Of a stretch of DNA of 50,279 nucleotides, positions 43,112-50,279 are shown piece after piece. Origin of the DNA: an uncultured Myxococcales bacterium (GTDB taxonomy: Bacteria; Myxococcota_A; Polyangia; Palsa-1104; JAEUJZ01); the NCBI GenBank assembly GCA_937868485.1, contig CALMML010000154.1:1-50279 (forward strand), given 5' to 3'. Numbering within the stretch: position 1 is the stretch's first letter; every line of letters starts with the position of its first letter. The notes below the pieces were generated by a model. The model was not told where the DNA came from. It worked only from the letters and a program-made list of their open reading frames with translations, and did no database searches. The position numbers and the translations under genes are program-made.

Positions 43112-44677
43112 ATGTCTACGCATCACTCCGTTCCTGCCGATCCCGTCGAGCGACTTCATGCCGCGCAGGCCAAAGCCCAGCACGGCGGAGCGCACAAGTA
43201 TCACGAAAAAAACGCCGCTGAAGGAAAGCTGTTCTGTCGCGAGCGTCTACGGATTCTGTTCGATGAACACGCGGAGTTTGTAGAAGACGGACTGCTCGCC
43301 AATCACCAAGCGCATGATCTGGCTGCGGACGGAGTCGTCACCGGAATCGGTCGCATTCACGGTCGCCCCGTCGCTGTGATGGCCAATGACTCCACCATCA
43401 AAGCCGGATCGTGGGGCGCGCGCACGGTGGAAAAGATCATCCGCATTCAGGAAACCGCTGGACGGCTGCGGATTCCGCTCATCTATCTCATCGACAGTGC
43501 CGGAGCCCGCATCACCGACCAGATCGATATGTTTCCTGGTCGTCGCCACGCCGGAAAGATCTTCAACAACCAAGTGCAGCTGTCTGGATCGATTCCGCAG
43601 GTCTGTCTGCTCTTTGGTCCGTCCGCCGCTGGTGGCGCGTACATTCCCGCGTTCTGCGATGTCGTCTTCATGGTCAGCGGCAACGCCAGCATGTACCTCG
43701 GATCGCCGCGCATGGCCGAGATGGTCATCGGCGAAAAGACCACGCTCGAAGACATGGGCGGCGCGCGCATGCACTGCGAGGTGTCCGGCTGCGGCGATCT
43801 GCTCGCCAAGACAGAGCAAGAAGTCATCGCCAAGTGTCGAGACTATCTGTCGTACATGCCCTCGTTTGCGGGTGCGCCACAGCCCGTGCCGCCCGCCTCG
43901 GCACCGCGAACGCCCAAGCCCGATGCCCGCCGCATTGACGACATCCTTCCCAAAAACCACAACCAGTCGTGCGACATCCTTCAGGTCATCGAAGCGCTCG
44001 TCGATCAAGGCAGCTTCTTCGAGATCAAAAAGATGTTCGCCAAAGAGCTGTGCACCGGCTTTGCGCGGCTCGCGGGTCGAACCATCGGCATCATCGCGTC
44101 GCAGCCCAAGCACAAAGGAGGCGTCCTGTTTGTCGATTCCGCCGACAAGGCCGCCCGCTTTATCTGGCTGTGTGATGCCTTTGACATTCCGCTTCTGTTT
44201 TTGGCCGATGTGCCCGGCTTTATGATCGGAACCGCCGTCGAGCGTCAGGGCATCATTCGCCACGGTGCCAAGATGATCTCTGCGGTTGCTGATGCCACCG
44301 TTCCCAAGATCTGCGTGGTCCTGCGCAAAGCGTACGGTGCCGGTCTGTATGCGATGTGTGGTCCCGGGTTTTCGCCCGATGCGACGATTGCGCTGCCGCA
44401 GTCCTCGATCGCGGTGATGGGTCCAGAAGCTGCCGTGAACGCGGTTTTCTTCAACAAGATTCAGGAAAAGCCCGAGTCCGAGCGCGCCGCCTACATCGAG
44501 CAGCTTCGTGCGGAGTATCGGCAAGACATCGACATCTACAAGCTCGCGTCCGACCTGCACATTGATGCGATCATCGAAGCAGACAAGCTCCGTGCCGAGC
44601 TGATTCATCGCTTCGACATCGCCGACAACAAGCGCGTCGTCACCTATCCCCGCAAGCGCGCCGTGACGCCGGTCTAA
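43112..44677 (+). CDS. Acyl-CoA carboxylase carboxyltransferase (beta) subunit
   Basis: A 521-residue carboxyltransferase of the propionyl-/acetyl-/methylcrotonyl-CoA carboxylase beta family (cytoplasm). It moves CO2 from biotin to an acyl-CoA. Two crotonase-like halves are seen: the first has MANDSTIKAGSWGARTVEKI and the acyl-CoA oxyanion region FGPSAAGGAYIPAFCDVVFM; the second has the biotin-side pocket FLADVPGFMIGTAVERQGII and VVLRKAYGAGLYAMCGPGF. The KIxRIQE-like segment and length fit a decarboxylase-free acyl-CoA carboxylase. The biotin carboxylase/carrier partner is not in this window, so substrate choice is open. It starts 24 bp after the upstream gene. Confidence 0.93.
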   Translation: MSTHHSVPADPVERLHAAQAKAQHGGAHKYHEKNAAEGKLFCRERLRILFDEHAEFVEDGLLANHQAHDLAADGVVTGIGRIHGRPVAVMANDSTIKAGSWGARTVEKIIRIQETAGRLRIPLIYLIDSAGARITDQIDMFPGRRHAGKIFNNQVQLSGSIPQVCLLFGPSAAGGAYIPAFCDVVFMVSGNASMYLGSPRMAEMVIGEKTTLEDMGGARMHCEVSGCGDLLAKTEQEVIAKCRDYLSYMPSFAGAPQPVPPASAPRTPKPDARRIDDILPKNHNQSCDILQVIEALVDQGSFFEIKKMFAKELCTGFARLAGRTIGIIASQPKHKGGVLFVDSADKAARFIWLCDAFDIPLLFLADVPGFMIGTAVERQGIIRHGAKMISAVADATVPKICVVLRKAYGAGLYAMCGPGFSPDATIALPQSSIAVMGPEAAVNAVFFNKIQEKPESERAAYIEQLRAEYRQDIDIYKLASDLHIDAIIEADKLRAELIHRFDIADNKRVVTYPRKRAVTPV

Positions 44678-44710
44678 GCGACTCCGCTGCGCCTTCCTTT
44701 GCACCTTCCC

Positions 44711-44760
44711 ACACCGCTGTCTGCCCTGTGTGCTCCGTCTCAGACACGCGGGCGCGGTGT
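44711..44760. other. Nested inverted repeats after the carboxylase gene
   Basis: ACACCGC (44711-44717) pairs with GCGGTGT (44754-44760), and inside it TGTCTG (44718-44723) pairs with CAGACA (44741-44746), leaving a 7-base bulge. It could fold as a hairpin at the end of the carboxylase transcript. No T run follows, so an intrinsic terminator is not assured. Confidence 0.35.
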
Positions 44761-44869
44761 ATCCGCTTCCGTCTGCGCCGCTTCGAAATTGTGATGACCT
44801 CACCGCCGGTTCCTCGATAAAATGACGAGCAGAGGTCTCCTTTGTAGCCGCGCCTCTCGGAGCCAGTGA

Positions 44870-47800
44870 TTGCTCAGCCCAGGTAGTACGTTCGCCGGTC
44901 GATTCAAAATCGAACACAGTGCCCAATCGGGCGGAATGGGACAGATCTACCGCGCGCTCGACTTGCAGACCGGACATCTGGTCGCGCTCAAGGTGCTGCA
45001 CGAGCACGCCACCGAGCAGTATGTCCAGCGGCTCTTTGTCGAAGCCCAGACCTTGTCCGAGCTGCATCATCCCGGCATCGTCACGCATATCGCGCACGGC
45101 ATCGCAGAGCAAGGCAGTCCGTATTTGGCGATGGAGTGGCTCGACGGCTTTGACCTGTCCGTTCGCATCCGCCAAAAGAAGCTGTCTCCCGATGAGCTGT
45201 TTGTGCTGCTGCATCGCGTAAGCTCCGCGCTGGCCGTCGCCCATCGCGCCCATGTCCTGCATCGCGACATCAAGCCCGCCAACCTGTTTTTGCGAAACGG
45301 AACGCTCGAGGGCATCACGCTCATCGACTTCGGACTGTCTCACCACATGTACGGAGGCCAGGGACTCACCGAGACTGGCGCCGTCATTGGCACGCCTGAA
45401 TACATGTCTCCTGAGCAGGTGCGCGGCGATCGTGACATCGGACCGTGTGCCGACATCTTCAGCTTGGGCTGCGTCGCCTATGAGTGTCTGACCGGCTCGC
45501 CGCCCTTTATGCACGAGTACGTCGCCGCCGTCCTGGCCAAGATCCTGTTTGAGGATCTGCCCGCGCTCCGCTTCACGCTGCCGCACGTACCCGCCGCGCT
45601 GTGTGAGCTGATCGAGCGCATGCTGCAAAAAGATGTCTCCCAGCGCATCGCCAGTGCCGTCGATCTGCTGTCGGATCTGGAGTCACTCACCGCGTGGCGA
45701 GCTGGTCAGCCCGTGCTGGCGCAGGATGTCCAAGCGCCCGTGATCCATCCGCGCAGTGAAGAGCAGCTCTTTGTCAGCCTGGTGATCGCGCAGCCTCGGA
45801 ATGAGCAGTCCGCACCCCAGGATCTGGATCGTCGGCTTCAGCTTCTGACCGAGCTGGGTCTGCCCGTCAAGCGCATGATCGATGGCTCGCTGATTGCGCA
45901 CTTTAGCCGCCAAGGAGAGCCCACCGAGCAAGTCACCCAAGCCGTTCGCTGCGCGCTGCTTGTGGCCCGGCACAGTCCTGACTGCTGGGTCGCGGTCGCC
46001 AGTGGTCAAGCCGAGCTGTCGTTGGGAGAAGTCGTGGGCTCGCTTGTCTCGCAGACGACGTCCATGCTCAGGGCGGCGCGCAGGCTGCCCAGCCTTCCTA
46101 CGCACCCTGTCGCGCTGATTGACAGCACCTCCGCGCGCCTGGCCGAAGAGTTCTTTGCCATCAGTCCGTGTAGTCCTGCGCTGCGTCTGGTGTCCCTGCG
46201 GAGCGAGCTTCAGCCCGATCAGAGCTGCAAGCTGCTCGGAACACCCACGCCCTGTGTCGGTCGCGAGCGCGAGCTTCAGCTGCTCGAATCGATGATCGTC
46301 GACTGTCACGAAAGCGGCATGGCGTCCGCGCTGCTCGTCATTGCGCCGCCCGGCCTGGGCAAGTCGCGGCTCCGTCATGAGTTTGTCCGTCGCATTCAGA
46401 GCACCCGTCCCGAGGTCTTGATCTTCTCTGGACGCGGCGATCCGATGAGCGCGGGCGTGTCCTACGGGCTCATCACCCAAGCGCTGCGCGGCTTTTTCGG
46501 ACTGCAAGACAGCGATGAAGAAGCCGTTGCGCAAAAGAAGATTCAGTCCACCCTGAGCCTGCACGCACCGACGGACAATCTGCACGATCATCTGCCCTTT
46601 TTGGGAGAGCTGTGCAAGGTGTCCTTTCCGACGAGCCCGCTGCTTCACAGTGCGCGACTCGATCCGCGTGTGATGACCGATCTCATGGAGCAAGCGTTTG
46701 TGAAGCTGCTCCAGATCCTCACCCAGCGCCACTCCGTGCTCCTGCTGCTGGAAGACATGCACTGGAGCGACTCGCTTACCTGCCACCTGACCGACACTGC
46801 GCTGCGCGAGCTCAGCCAGCAGCCGCTGATGATCGTGGCGCTCGGTCGTCCTGAAGTAGAAGAGCGCTTTCCCAAGCTCTGGGCCGAGCGGGCCCGTCAG
46901 CTGCTGCGTCTGCTGCCACTGTCCAAGCGCGCCAGTGAACAGCTCGTCCATCAAGTGCTCGGGCATCGGCTCGCGGCCAGCACCGTGTCGCGCATCATCG
47001 ATCAAGCGGCGGGCAACACCCTGTTTTTGGAAGAGCTGCTGCGCGCCACGCTCGATGGCAAAGGTGAAGAGCTGCCCGCGACCATCTGGGCCATCTTGCA
47101 AGCCCGGATGATGAAGCTCCCCGCAGAGCAGCGGCGTGTGCTGCGGGCCGCCAGCGTGCTCGGTGATACCTTCTGGCCGAGCGGCGTGTGGCAGGTCTGT
47201 GGTCGCGAGCGAACCCTGGCCCAGACCATCGACAGCCTGACGCGCCTGCAAGAAGCAGAGATCCTCGAGCGTCATCGCCAGAGCCGCTTGAGCAGCGAAG
47301 CCGAGTTCCGCTTCCGTCACGATCTGCTCCGGCAAGCGGCCTATGAGTCCTTTACCCTCGAAGCCCGCAAGACCGCCCATCACGATGCCGCGCGCTATCT
47401 GGAAAGCGTCGGTGGACAAGATCCGGCGGTGCTTGCGCAGCACTACCAGCGCGGCGCCGAGCTGTCCCGCGCAGCCTCGTACTATCTGCGCGCAGCGGAC
47501 AAGGCCTATGACGAAGGGAACCTCGAGCAGGTGCTCCACTGCGCATCCCAGGGCCTGGAGTGTTCGTCCGAGCCCGCGCTGCGTGGGTCTTTTTTGGCGC
47601 TACAGAGTGCCTCGTGGTTTTGGCGAAATGAGCTGGTGAGCGCGCTGCCTGCCGCGATGAACGCCCAGCTCATGCTGCCGCAAGGAAGTCATCACTGGCT
47701 CTGTGCCATCTCGACCGGGATCACCTGCGCGGCGGCGCTCGGACGCATTCGCATCGTGTCGGATCTGGCGGTCTTGTCCGCCAGCGTGCCCATCGCCGAT

Positions 47801-48727
47801 CCGCTCCGGGGTCCGTTTCTCAAGACCCTCAGCGTGGTCATTGTCACCCTCTGTTCGATGGGAGAGCGCTCGCTCGCCCTCACCCTGCTTGCGCGCCAAC
47901 AAGACCTCGTCCAGTCGACCGACGCTGTCGACCTGTTTTCGCGGGCCTGGCTGCACTACGCCCAAGCGCGCGTGGATTCCCTGCTGTCTCCCCGCGTCGA
48001 GTCGGCCCTTACCAACTACCAGACCGCCATCGATGCCTTTGTGCGCATCGGCAACCGTCGCATGGCCGCCATTGCCCACAGCGACCTGGGCCTGCAGCTC
48101 GGACGGGTCGGTCTGGTCGCCGAAGCCGAGCGCTGGTTTCGCGAAGGACTGCAAGCCGCAACCCAGCTCGATGAGTCGATGACCCTGATGTGGATTCAGG
48201 TCCAGTTTGCGCTCGTGCTCGCCGAGCGGGATCATCCCCAGGCCCATCGCGATGCCGAGTCCATGGCCCTGCGCGTCTTGGCTTCTGCCAGCAACCTGAC
48301 CATCTACGCCGGGCTCGCGCACGCGGTCATGTCGTCTCTGCACCTGCGCACCCATCGCTACGCCCAGGCCGAGGAGTCCGCCCGCAAGTCGCTCGATGCC
48401 CTGCGTCCCCAGAAGTCCTGCACGGCGATTGGCTACCTTGCGCTCAGCCGCGCCCTGGATGCCGCCAGCAAGACCGAAGAAGCCTTGACCGTGGTGCGCG
48501 AGGGCATTGCGTTACTCGACGCACTCGATGGTCCCAGCGGCAGTGAGCTTCCGCTCCGCTCCCTGCTCGTCGATCTGCTTCAGCAGCAAGGGGACACGCT
48601 GGCCACCCGCGCCGCCCAGCAGGTGTTGGAACAGCACCTTCAGCTGCGCCTGGCTCACATCACCCAGCCCGCCGTGCGCACCGCGTTTTTGCAGCGACAC
48701 CGGCCCCTGCGCAAGCTGCTGTTTTAG
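44870..48727 (+). CDS. Ser/Thr kinase fused to a cyclase-like region, AAA ATPase and helical repeats
   Basis: A 1285-residue signalling protein. Kinase domain about 11-275: Lys41, HRDIKPAN (131-138), DFG (153-155), GTPEYMSPEQVRGD. The glycine loop is SAQSGGMGQIY, missing the first glycine. Residues 290-460 look like a degenerate nucleotide-cyclase-type region without clear catalytic residues. The AAA_16-type ATPase begins TPCVGRERELQLLE with Walker A PPGLGKSRL near 492 and LLLLEDMHWSD as Walker B. From about 850 the chain is a string of Ala/Leu-rich helical pairs of TPR type. This is the bacterial kinase-AAA-TPR layout common in Myxococcota. The start is TTG 44870, with CGGAG seven bases before and a stop just upstream. 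It is cytoplasmic. Confidence 0.93.
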   Translation: MLSPGSTFAGRFKIEHSAQSGGMGQIYRALDLQTGHLVALKVLHEHATEQYVQRLFVEAQTLSELHHPGIVTHIAHGIAEQGSPYLAMEWLDGFDLSVRIRQKKLSPDELFVLLHRVSSALAVAHRAHVLHRDIKPANLFLRNGTLEGITLIDFGLSHHMYGGQGLTETGAVIGTPEYMSPEQVRGDRDIGPCADIFSLGCVAYECLTGSPPFMHEYVAAVLAKILFEDLPALRFTLPHVPAALCELIERMLQKDVSQRIASAVDLLSDLESLTAWRAGQPVLAQDVQAPVIHPRSEEQLFVSLVIAQPRNEQSAPQDLDRRLQLLTELGLPVKRMIDGSLIAHFSRQGEPTEQVTQAVRCALLVARHSPDCWVAVASGQAELSLGEVVGSLVSQTTSMLRAARRLPSLPTHPVALIDSTSARLAEEFFAISPCSPALRLVSLRSELQPDQSCKLLGTPTPCVGRERELQLLESMIVDCHESGMASALLVIAPPGLGKSRLRHEFVRRIQSTRPEVLIFSGRGDPMSAGVSYGLITQALRGFFGLQDSDEEAVAQKKIQSTLSLHAPTDNLHDHLPFLGELCKVSFPTSPLLHSARLDPRVMTDLMEQAFVKLLQILTQRHSVLLLLEDMHWSDSLTCHLTDTALRELSQQPLMIVALGRPEVEERFPKLWAERARQLLRLLPLSKRASEQLVHQVLGHRLAASTVSRIIDQAAGNTLFLEELLRATLDGKGEELPATIWAILQARMMKLPAEQRRVLRAASVLGDTFWPSGVWQVCGRERTLAQTIDSLTRLQEAEILERHRQSRLSSEAEFRFRHDLLRQAAYESFTLEARKTAHHDAARYLESVGGQDPAVLAQHYQRGAELSRAASYYLRAADKAYDEGNLEQVLHCASQGLECSSEPALRGSFLALQSASWFWRNELVSALPAAMNAQLMLPQGSHHWLCAISTGITCAAALGRIRIVSDLAVLSASVPIADPLRGPFLKTLSVVIVTLCSMGERSLALTLLARQQDLVQSTDAVDLFSRAWLHYAQARVDSLLSPRVESALTNYQTAIDAFVRIGNRRMAAIAHSDLGLQLGRVGLVAEAERWFREGLQAATQLDESMTLMWIQVQFALVLAERDHPQAHRDAESMALRVLASASNLTIYAGLAHAVMSSLHLRTHRYAQAEESARKSLDALRPQKSCTAIGYLALSRALDAASKTEEALTVVREGIALLDALDGPSGSELPLRSLLVDLLQQQGDTLATRAAQQVLEQHLQLRLAHITQPAVRTAFLQRHRPLRKLLF

Positions 48728-48730
48728 AGC

Positions 48731-48767
48731 AAAGAAGTGCCGGGGCCCGAAAGAAGTGCCGGGCCCG
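48731..48767. repeat. Short GC-rich tandem repeat between convergent genes
   Basis: AAAGAAGTGCCGGGGCCCG (48731-48749) is followed directly by AAAGAAGTGCCGGGCCCG (48750-48767), a second copy missing one G, and then AAAGAA. Each copy holds a self-complementary CGGG(G)CCCG core. It separates the convergent stops at 48727 and 48785 and may help end transcription. Confidence 0.7.
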
Positions 48768-48784
48768 AAAGAAAGCGCGCGCCG

Positions 48785-50002
48785 CTAGCGGTAGTACAGC
48801 TCGCCGAAGACCGACTTGTACTCGAAGTACGTCAGAAAGCCGTAGTCGTCCGCCGCGCCGCTCATCGGAGTCGCCATCGGACAGCCCGCGCCCGTCGATC
48901 CTTCCTTAAACGCCGCCGCCGCGCAGCCCGTGTCGCCGTCCAGCTCCATGCCCCAGCCTTGGTTTGCCTTGCCGCCGCCACAGGTTCCGTTTGTGTAGTA
49001 GAACGCTCTGCAGCCGCCCTCGGTGCCGCTGCCGCAGTAGGATCGCGTCGTCGAGCTGGCATACGGCATCCACACCGTGCCCGTGCCCGCCAGACAGACC
49101 GTGGTCTTGTTCAGCAGCGCCCCCAGCACCGCCGCGCTGGTCGTGTTGCCCGCCGTAAACTTCCACGCCGCGTACTGGTTCGGGCTCGACGATACATCCT
49201 TGACGAGCAGCGCCGTCACCGTGCTGCCATCGGGAATCTTCGCGCTGCACAGGTTCCCGGTCGGATCGCACTGATCCAGCGTCTGCCCGAGCGGATCTTG
49301 TCCGGTCGGAAACGCCGCCTTCACCCAGTTAAAGCGCGTCCAGCCGCCGCCGTCCGTCACCATGTCGCACTGCACCGCAAAGTCCGCTTTGCCCACGCCC
49401 GCCCCATCGGGATCGATGCGATAGACGCCGCTCGCGGTGCCCGGCTGCGCCGTCAGAAGCTCCAGGCAGCTTATCGCCGCGCGACAGACGTTGCCCGCGC
49501 CGCACACGCCGCTGAGGCAGTCCGCGTTGCCGGTACACACCTTGCCAAAGCCACACTTGCCGCAGCTGCCGCCGCAGTCGGTGTCCAGCTCGCTGCCGTT
49601 CTTCACCCCATCCGAGCAGGTCGGTGCCTGGCAGCTGCCGTTTTGACAGACCCCCGACTTGCACTGTGCCGCTTCGGTACAGCCCTTGCCGCTGTCACAC
49701 AGTCCGCAGCCGCCGCCGCAGTCGGCATCGATCTCACTGCCGTTTTTGACCCCATCCGAGCAGGTCGGCGCCTGGCAGACGCCGCTCTGACAGACCCCCG
49801 ACAGGCAGCTTGTGCCCGCCGAGCAGCCCTTGCCATCAGCGCAGGCCGCGCACGACCCGCCGCAGTCCACATCGCTCTCGGCAGCGTTCTTGATTCCATC
49901 CGTACAGGACGGAGGAATCTCCATGGTGTTGTCGATGTTATCGGTTCCGCAGGTCAGATACGGCAGCGCGCACAGGGCCACCAGTGCGTACGTTGACTTC
50001 AT
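48785..50002 (-). CDS. Exported protein with three Cys-rich repeats and a fibrinogen-like C-terminal domain
   Basis: A 405-residue secreted or surface protein. The signal peptide ends near residue 18 (LVALCALPYLTC); the Cys18 context is not a good lipobox, so lipidation is uncertain. Three 48-residue repeats follow (about 33-173), each with the pattern C-x-DG-x-KN-x-x-E-x-D-x-DCGG-x-C-x-x-C-x-x-GK-x-C, then C-(x)SGVC and C. These repeats are typical of large myxobacterial surface proteins. The C-terminal 225 residues begin SCLELLTAQPGTASGVYRI and contain VQCDMVTDGGGWTRF, the start of a fibrinogen-like/C-type ligand-binding domain. A role in adhesion or recognition is inferred. Confidence 0.9.
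   Translation of the reverse strand: MKSTYALVALCALPYLTCGTDNIDNTMEIPPSCTDGIKNAAESDVDCGGSCAACADGKGCSAGTSCLSGVCQSGVCQAPTCSDGVKNGSEIDADCGGGCGLCDSGKGCTEAAQCKSGVCQNGSCQAPTCSDGVKNGSELDTDCGGSCGKCGFGKVCTGNADCLSGVCGAGNVCRAAISCLELLTAQPGTASGVYRIDPDGAGVGKADFAVQCDMVTDGGGWTRFNWVKAAFPTGQDPLGQTLDQCDPTGNLCSAKIPDGSTVTALLVKDVSSSPNQYAAWKFTAGNTTSAAVLGALLNKTTVCLAGTGTVWMPYASSTTRSYCGSGTEGGCRAFYYTNGTCGGGKANQGWGMELDGDTGCAAAAFKEGSTGAGCPMATPMSGAADDYGFLTYFEYKSVFGELYYR
49484..49906 (-). repeat. Three 144-bp tandem coding repeats
   Basis: The cysteine-rich region is three direct units of about 144 bp (49906-49763, 49762-49619 and 49618-49484, minus strand). The DNA of the last two is especially alike, for example around CSDGVKNGSE. 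Unequal crossing-over could change the copy number. Confidence 0.85.
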
Positions 50003-50128
50003 GCTGTCCCCCTTCGGCCCGCGATCGTAGCACGACGCCCACCGTCAGCACGTTCGAAGGACAGCCTCGCGCATTTGCTGCATGATTCCGCGCCCTCGTC
50101 CCCCCAGCCTGCGCGCGGATCGTCCCGC

Positions 50129-50279
50129 TTACGGCGCGTCCGTCAGCGGCAGCGCGATCCGATCATCCACCAGCAGGTAGCGCTTGGTCGGCAGCGTGTT
50201 CGTCGGCAGGTGCTCGCTGTAGCCCTTGAGCGTGAAGCGATAGCTGGTCCCCGTCAGCCGCTCCACCCGCGCATACACC
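50129..50279 (-). CDS. C-terminal fragment of an unidentified protein
   Basis: On the minus strand an open frame enters from the right edge and ends at TAA 50131-50129, giving 49 residues: an Arg/Thr/Tyr-rich, beta-like stretch (VERLTGTSYRFTLKGYSEHL) that ends VDDRIALPLTDAP. Its composition and lack of stops suggest the real end of a gene that begins outside the window. I do not recognise a family. The 126-bp gap between it and the cysteine-rich gene holds no clear element. Confidence 0.6.
   Translation of the reverse strand, partial: VYARVERLTGTSYRFTLKGYSEHLPTNTLPTKRYLLVDDRIALPLTDAP

Noticed and set aside
43247-45628. 793-codon open frame on the minus strand
   Set aside because: It is antisense to the carboxylase and kinase genes, both with intact motifs. 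Its product is His/Arg/Asp-rich with no recognisable domain. Such frames arise from codon bias in GC-rich DNA.
45683-47539. 618-codon open frame on the minus strand
   Set aside because: Antisense to the kinase-ATPase-repeat gene; Arg/Gln/His-rich product without domains.
48737-49996. 419-codon open frame on the plus strand
   Set aside because: Antisense to the cysteine-rich protein; Ala/Arg repeats merely mirror the coding repeats.

Overview
The window looks like chromosomal DNA of a Myxococcota-type bacterium (deltaproteobacterial lineage, probably a Polyangia relative). This is an inference from content: two Hanks-type Ser/Thr kinases (one fused to AAA and repeat domains), an NtrC-type regulator, many lipoproteins and signal-peptide proteins, a three-fold cysteine-rich repeat of the type common in myxobacterial surface proteins, and frequent GTG/TTG starts in moderately GC-rich DNA. 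I saw no rRNA, tRNA, CRISPR array, IS element or prophage. No gene-free stretch exceeds 300 bp.

Layout. 1-7.5 kb: a truncated helical protein, a DEAD-box RNA helicase, an AT-rich tandem repeat, an L-2-amino-thiazoline-4-carboxylate-hydrolase-like protein, an exported pseudo-protease with a propeller-like half, and type II NADH dehydrogenase. 7.4-13.2 kb: a small unknown gene divergent from a possible operon of ABC ATPase, ABC-2 permease, EamA transporter, KdsC-like phosphatase and a thioester-reductase-like SDR. 13.2-20.9 kb, minus strand: YkgJ-type protein, S46 dipeptidyl-peptidase, amidase lipoprotein, membrane Ser/Thr kinase, Pit phosphate transporter and its DUF47 partner. 21-25 kb: a cassette of rubredoxin, Fur-family regulator and MFS transporter bracketed by two paralogous lipoproteins. 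25-32.4 kb: GspC-like double-PDZ protein, PlsC acyltransferase, NadD, DUF2520 protein, NtrC-type regulator, LysR regulator and two small proteins. 32.4-41.3 kb: DUF2891 lipoprotein, DUF6544-like membrane protein, a tightly overlapping ABC-HlyD-TolC operon, TatD and a DUF1295 protein. 41.3-50.3 kb: membrane glycosyltransferase-like protein, acyl-CoA carboxylase beta subunit, a 1285-residue kinase-ATPase-repeat protein, a cysteine-rich fibrinogen-like surface protein, and the C-terminus of one more gene.

The most unusual observation is the three-gene export operon at 34.8-39.4 kb. Its ABC protein keeps the overall fold, but Walker A, Q-loop, signature, catalytic Glu and H-loop are all altered, and its N-terminus is strongly His/Asp-rich. 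Other points worth a second look are the pseudo-HtrA/propeller protein, the lipoprotein-bracketed rubredoxin-Fur-MFS cassette with a dyad just before the fur-like start, an 11-bp-periodic Pho-box-like series between the phosphate genes and the first lipoprotein, and several short dyads in divergent intergenic regions. Assignments rest on reading motifs by eye; no database search was run.
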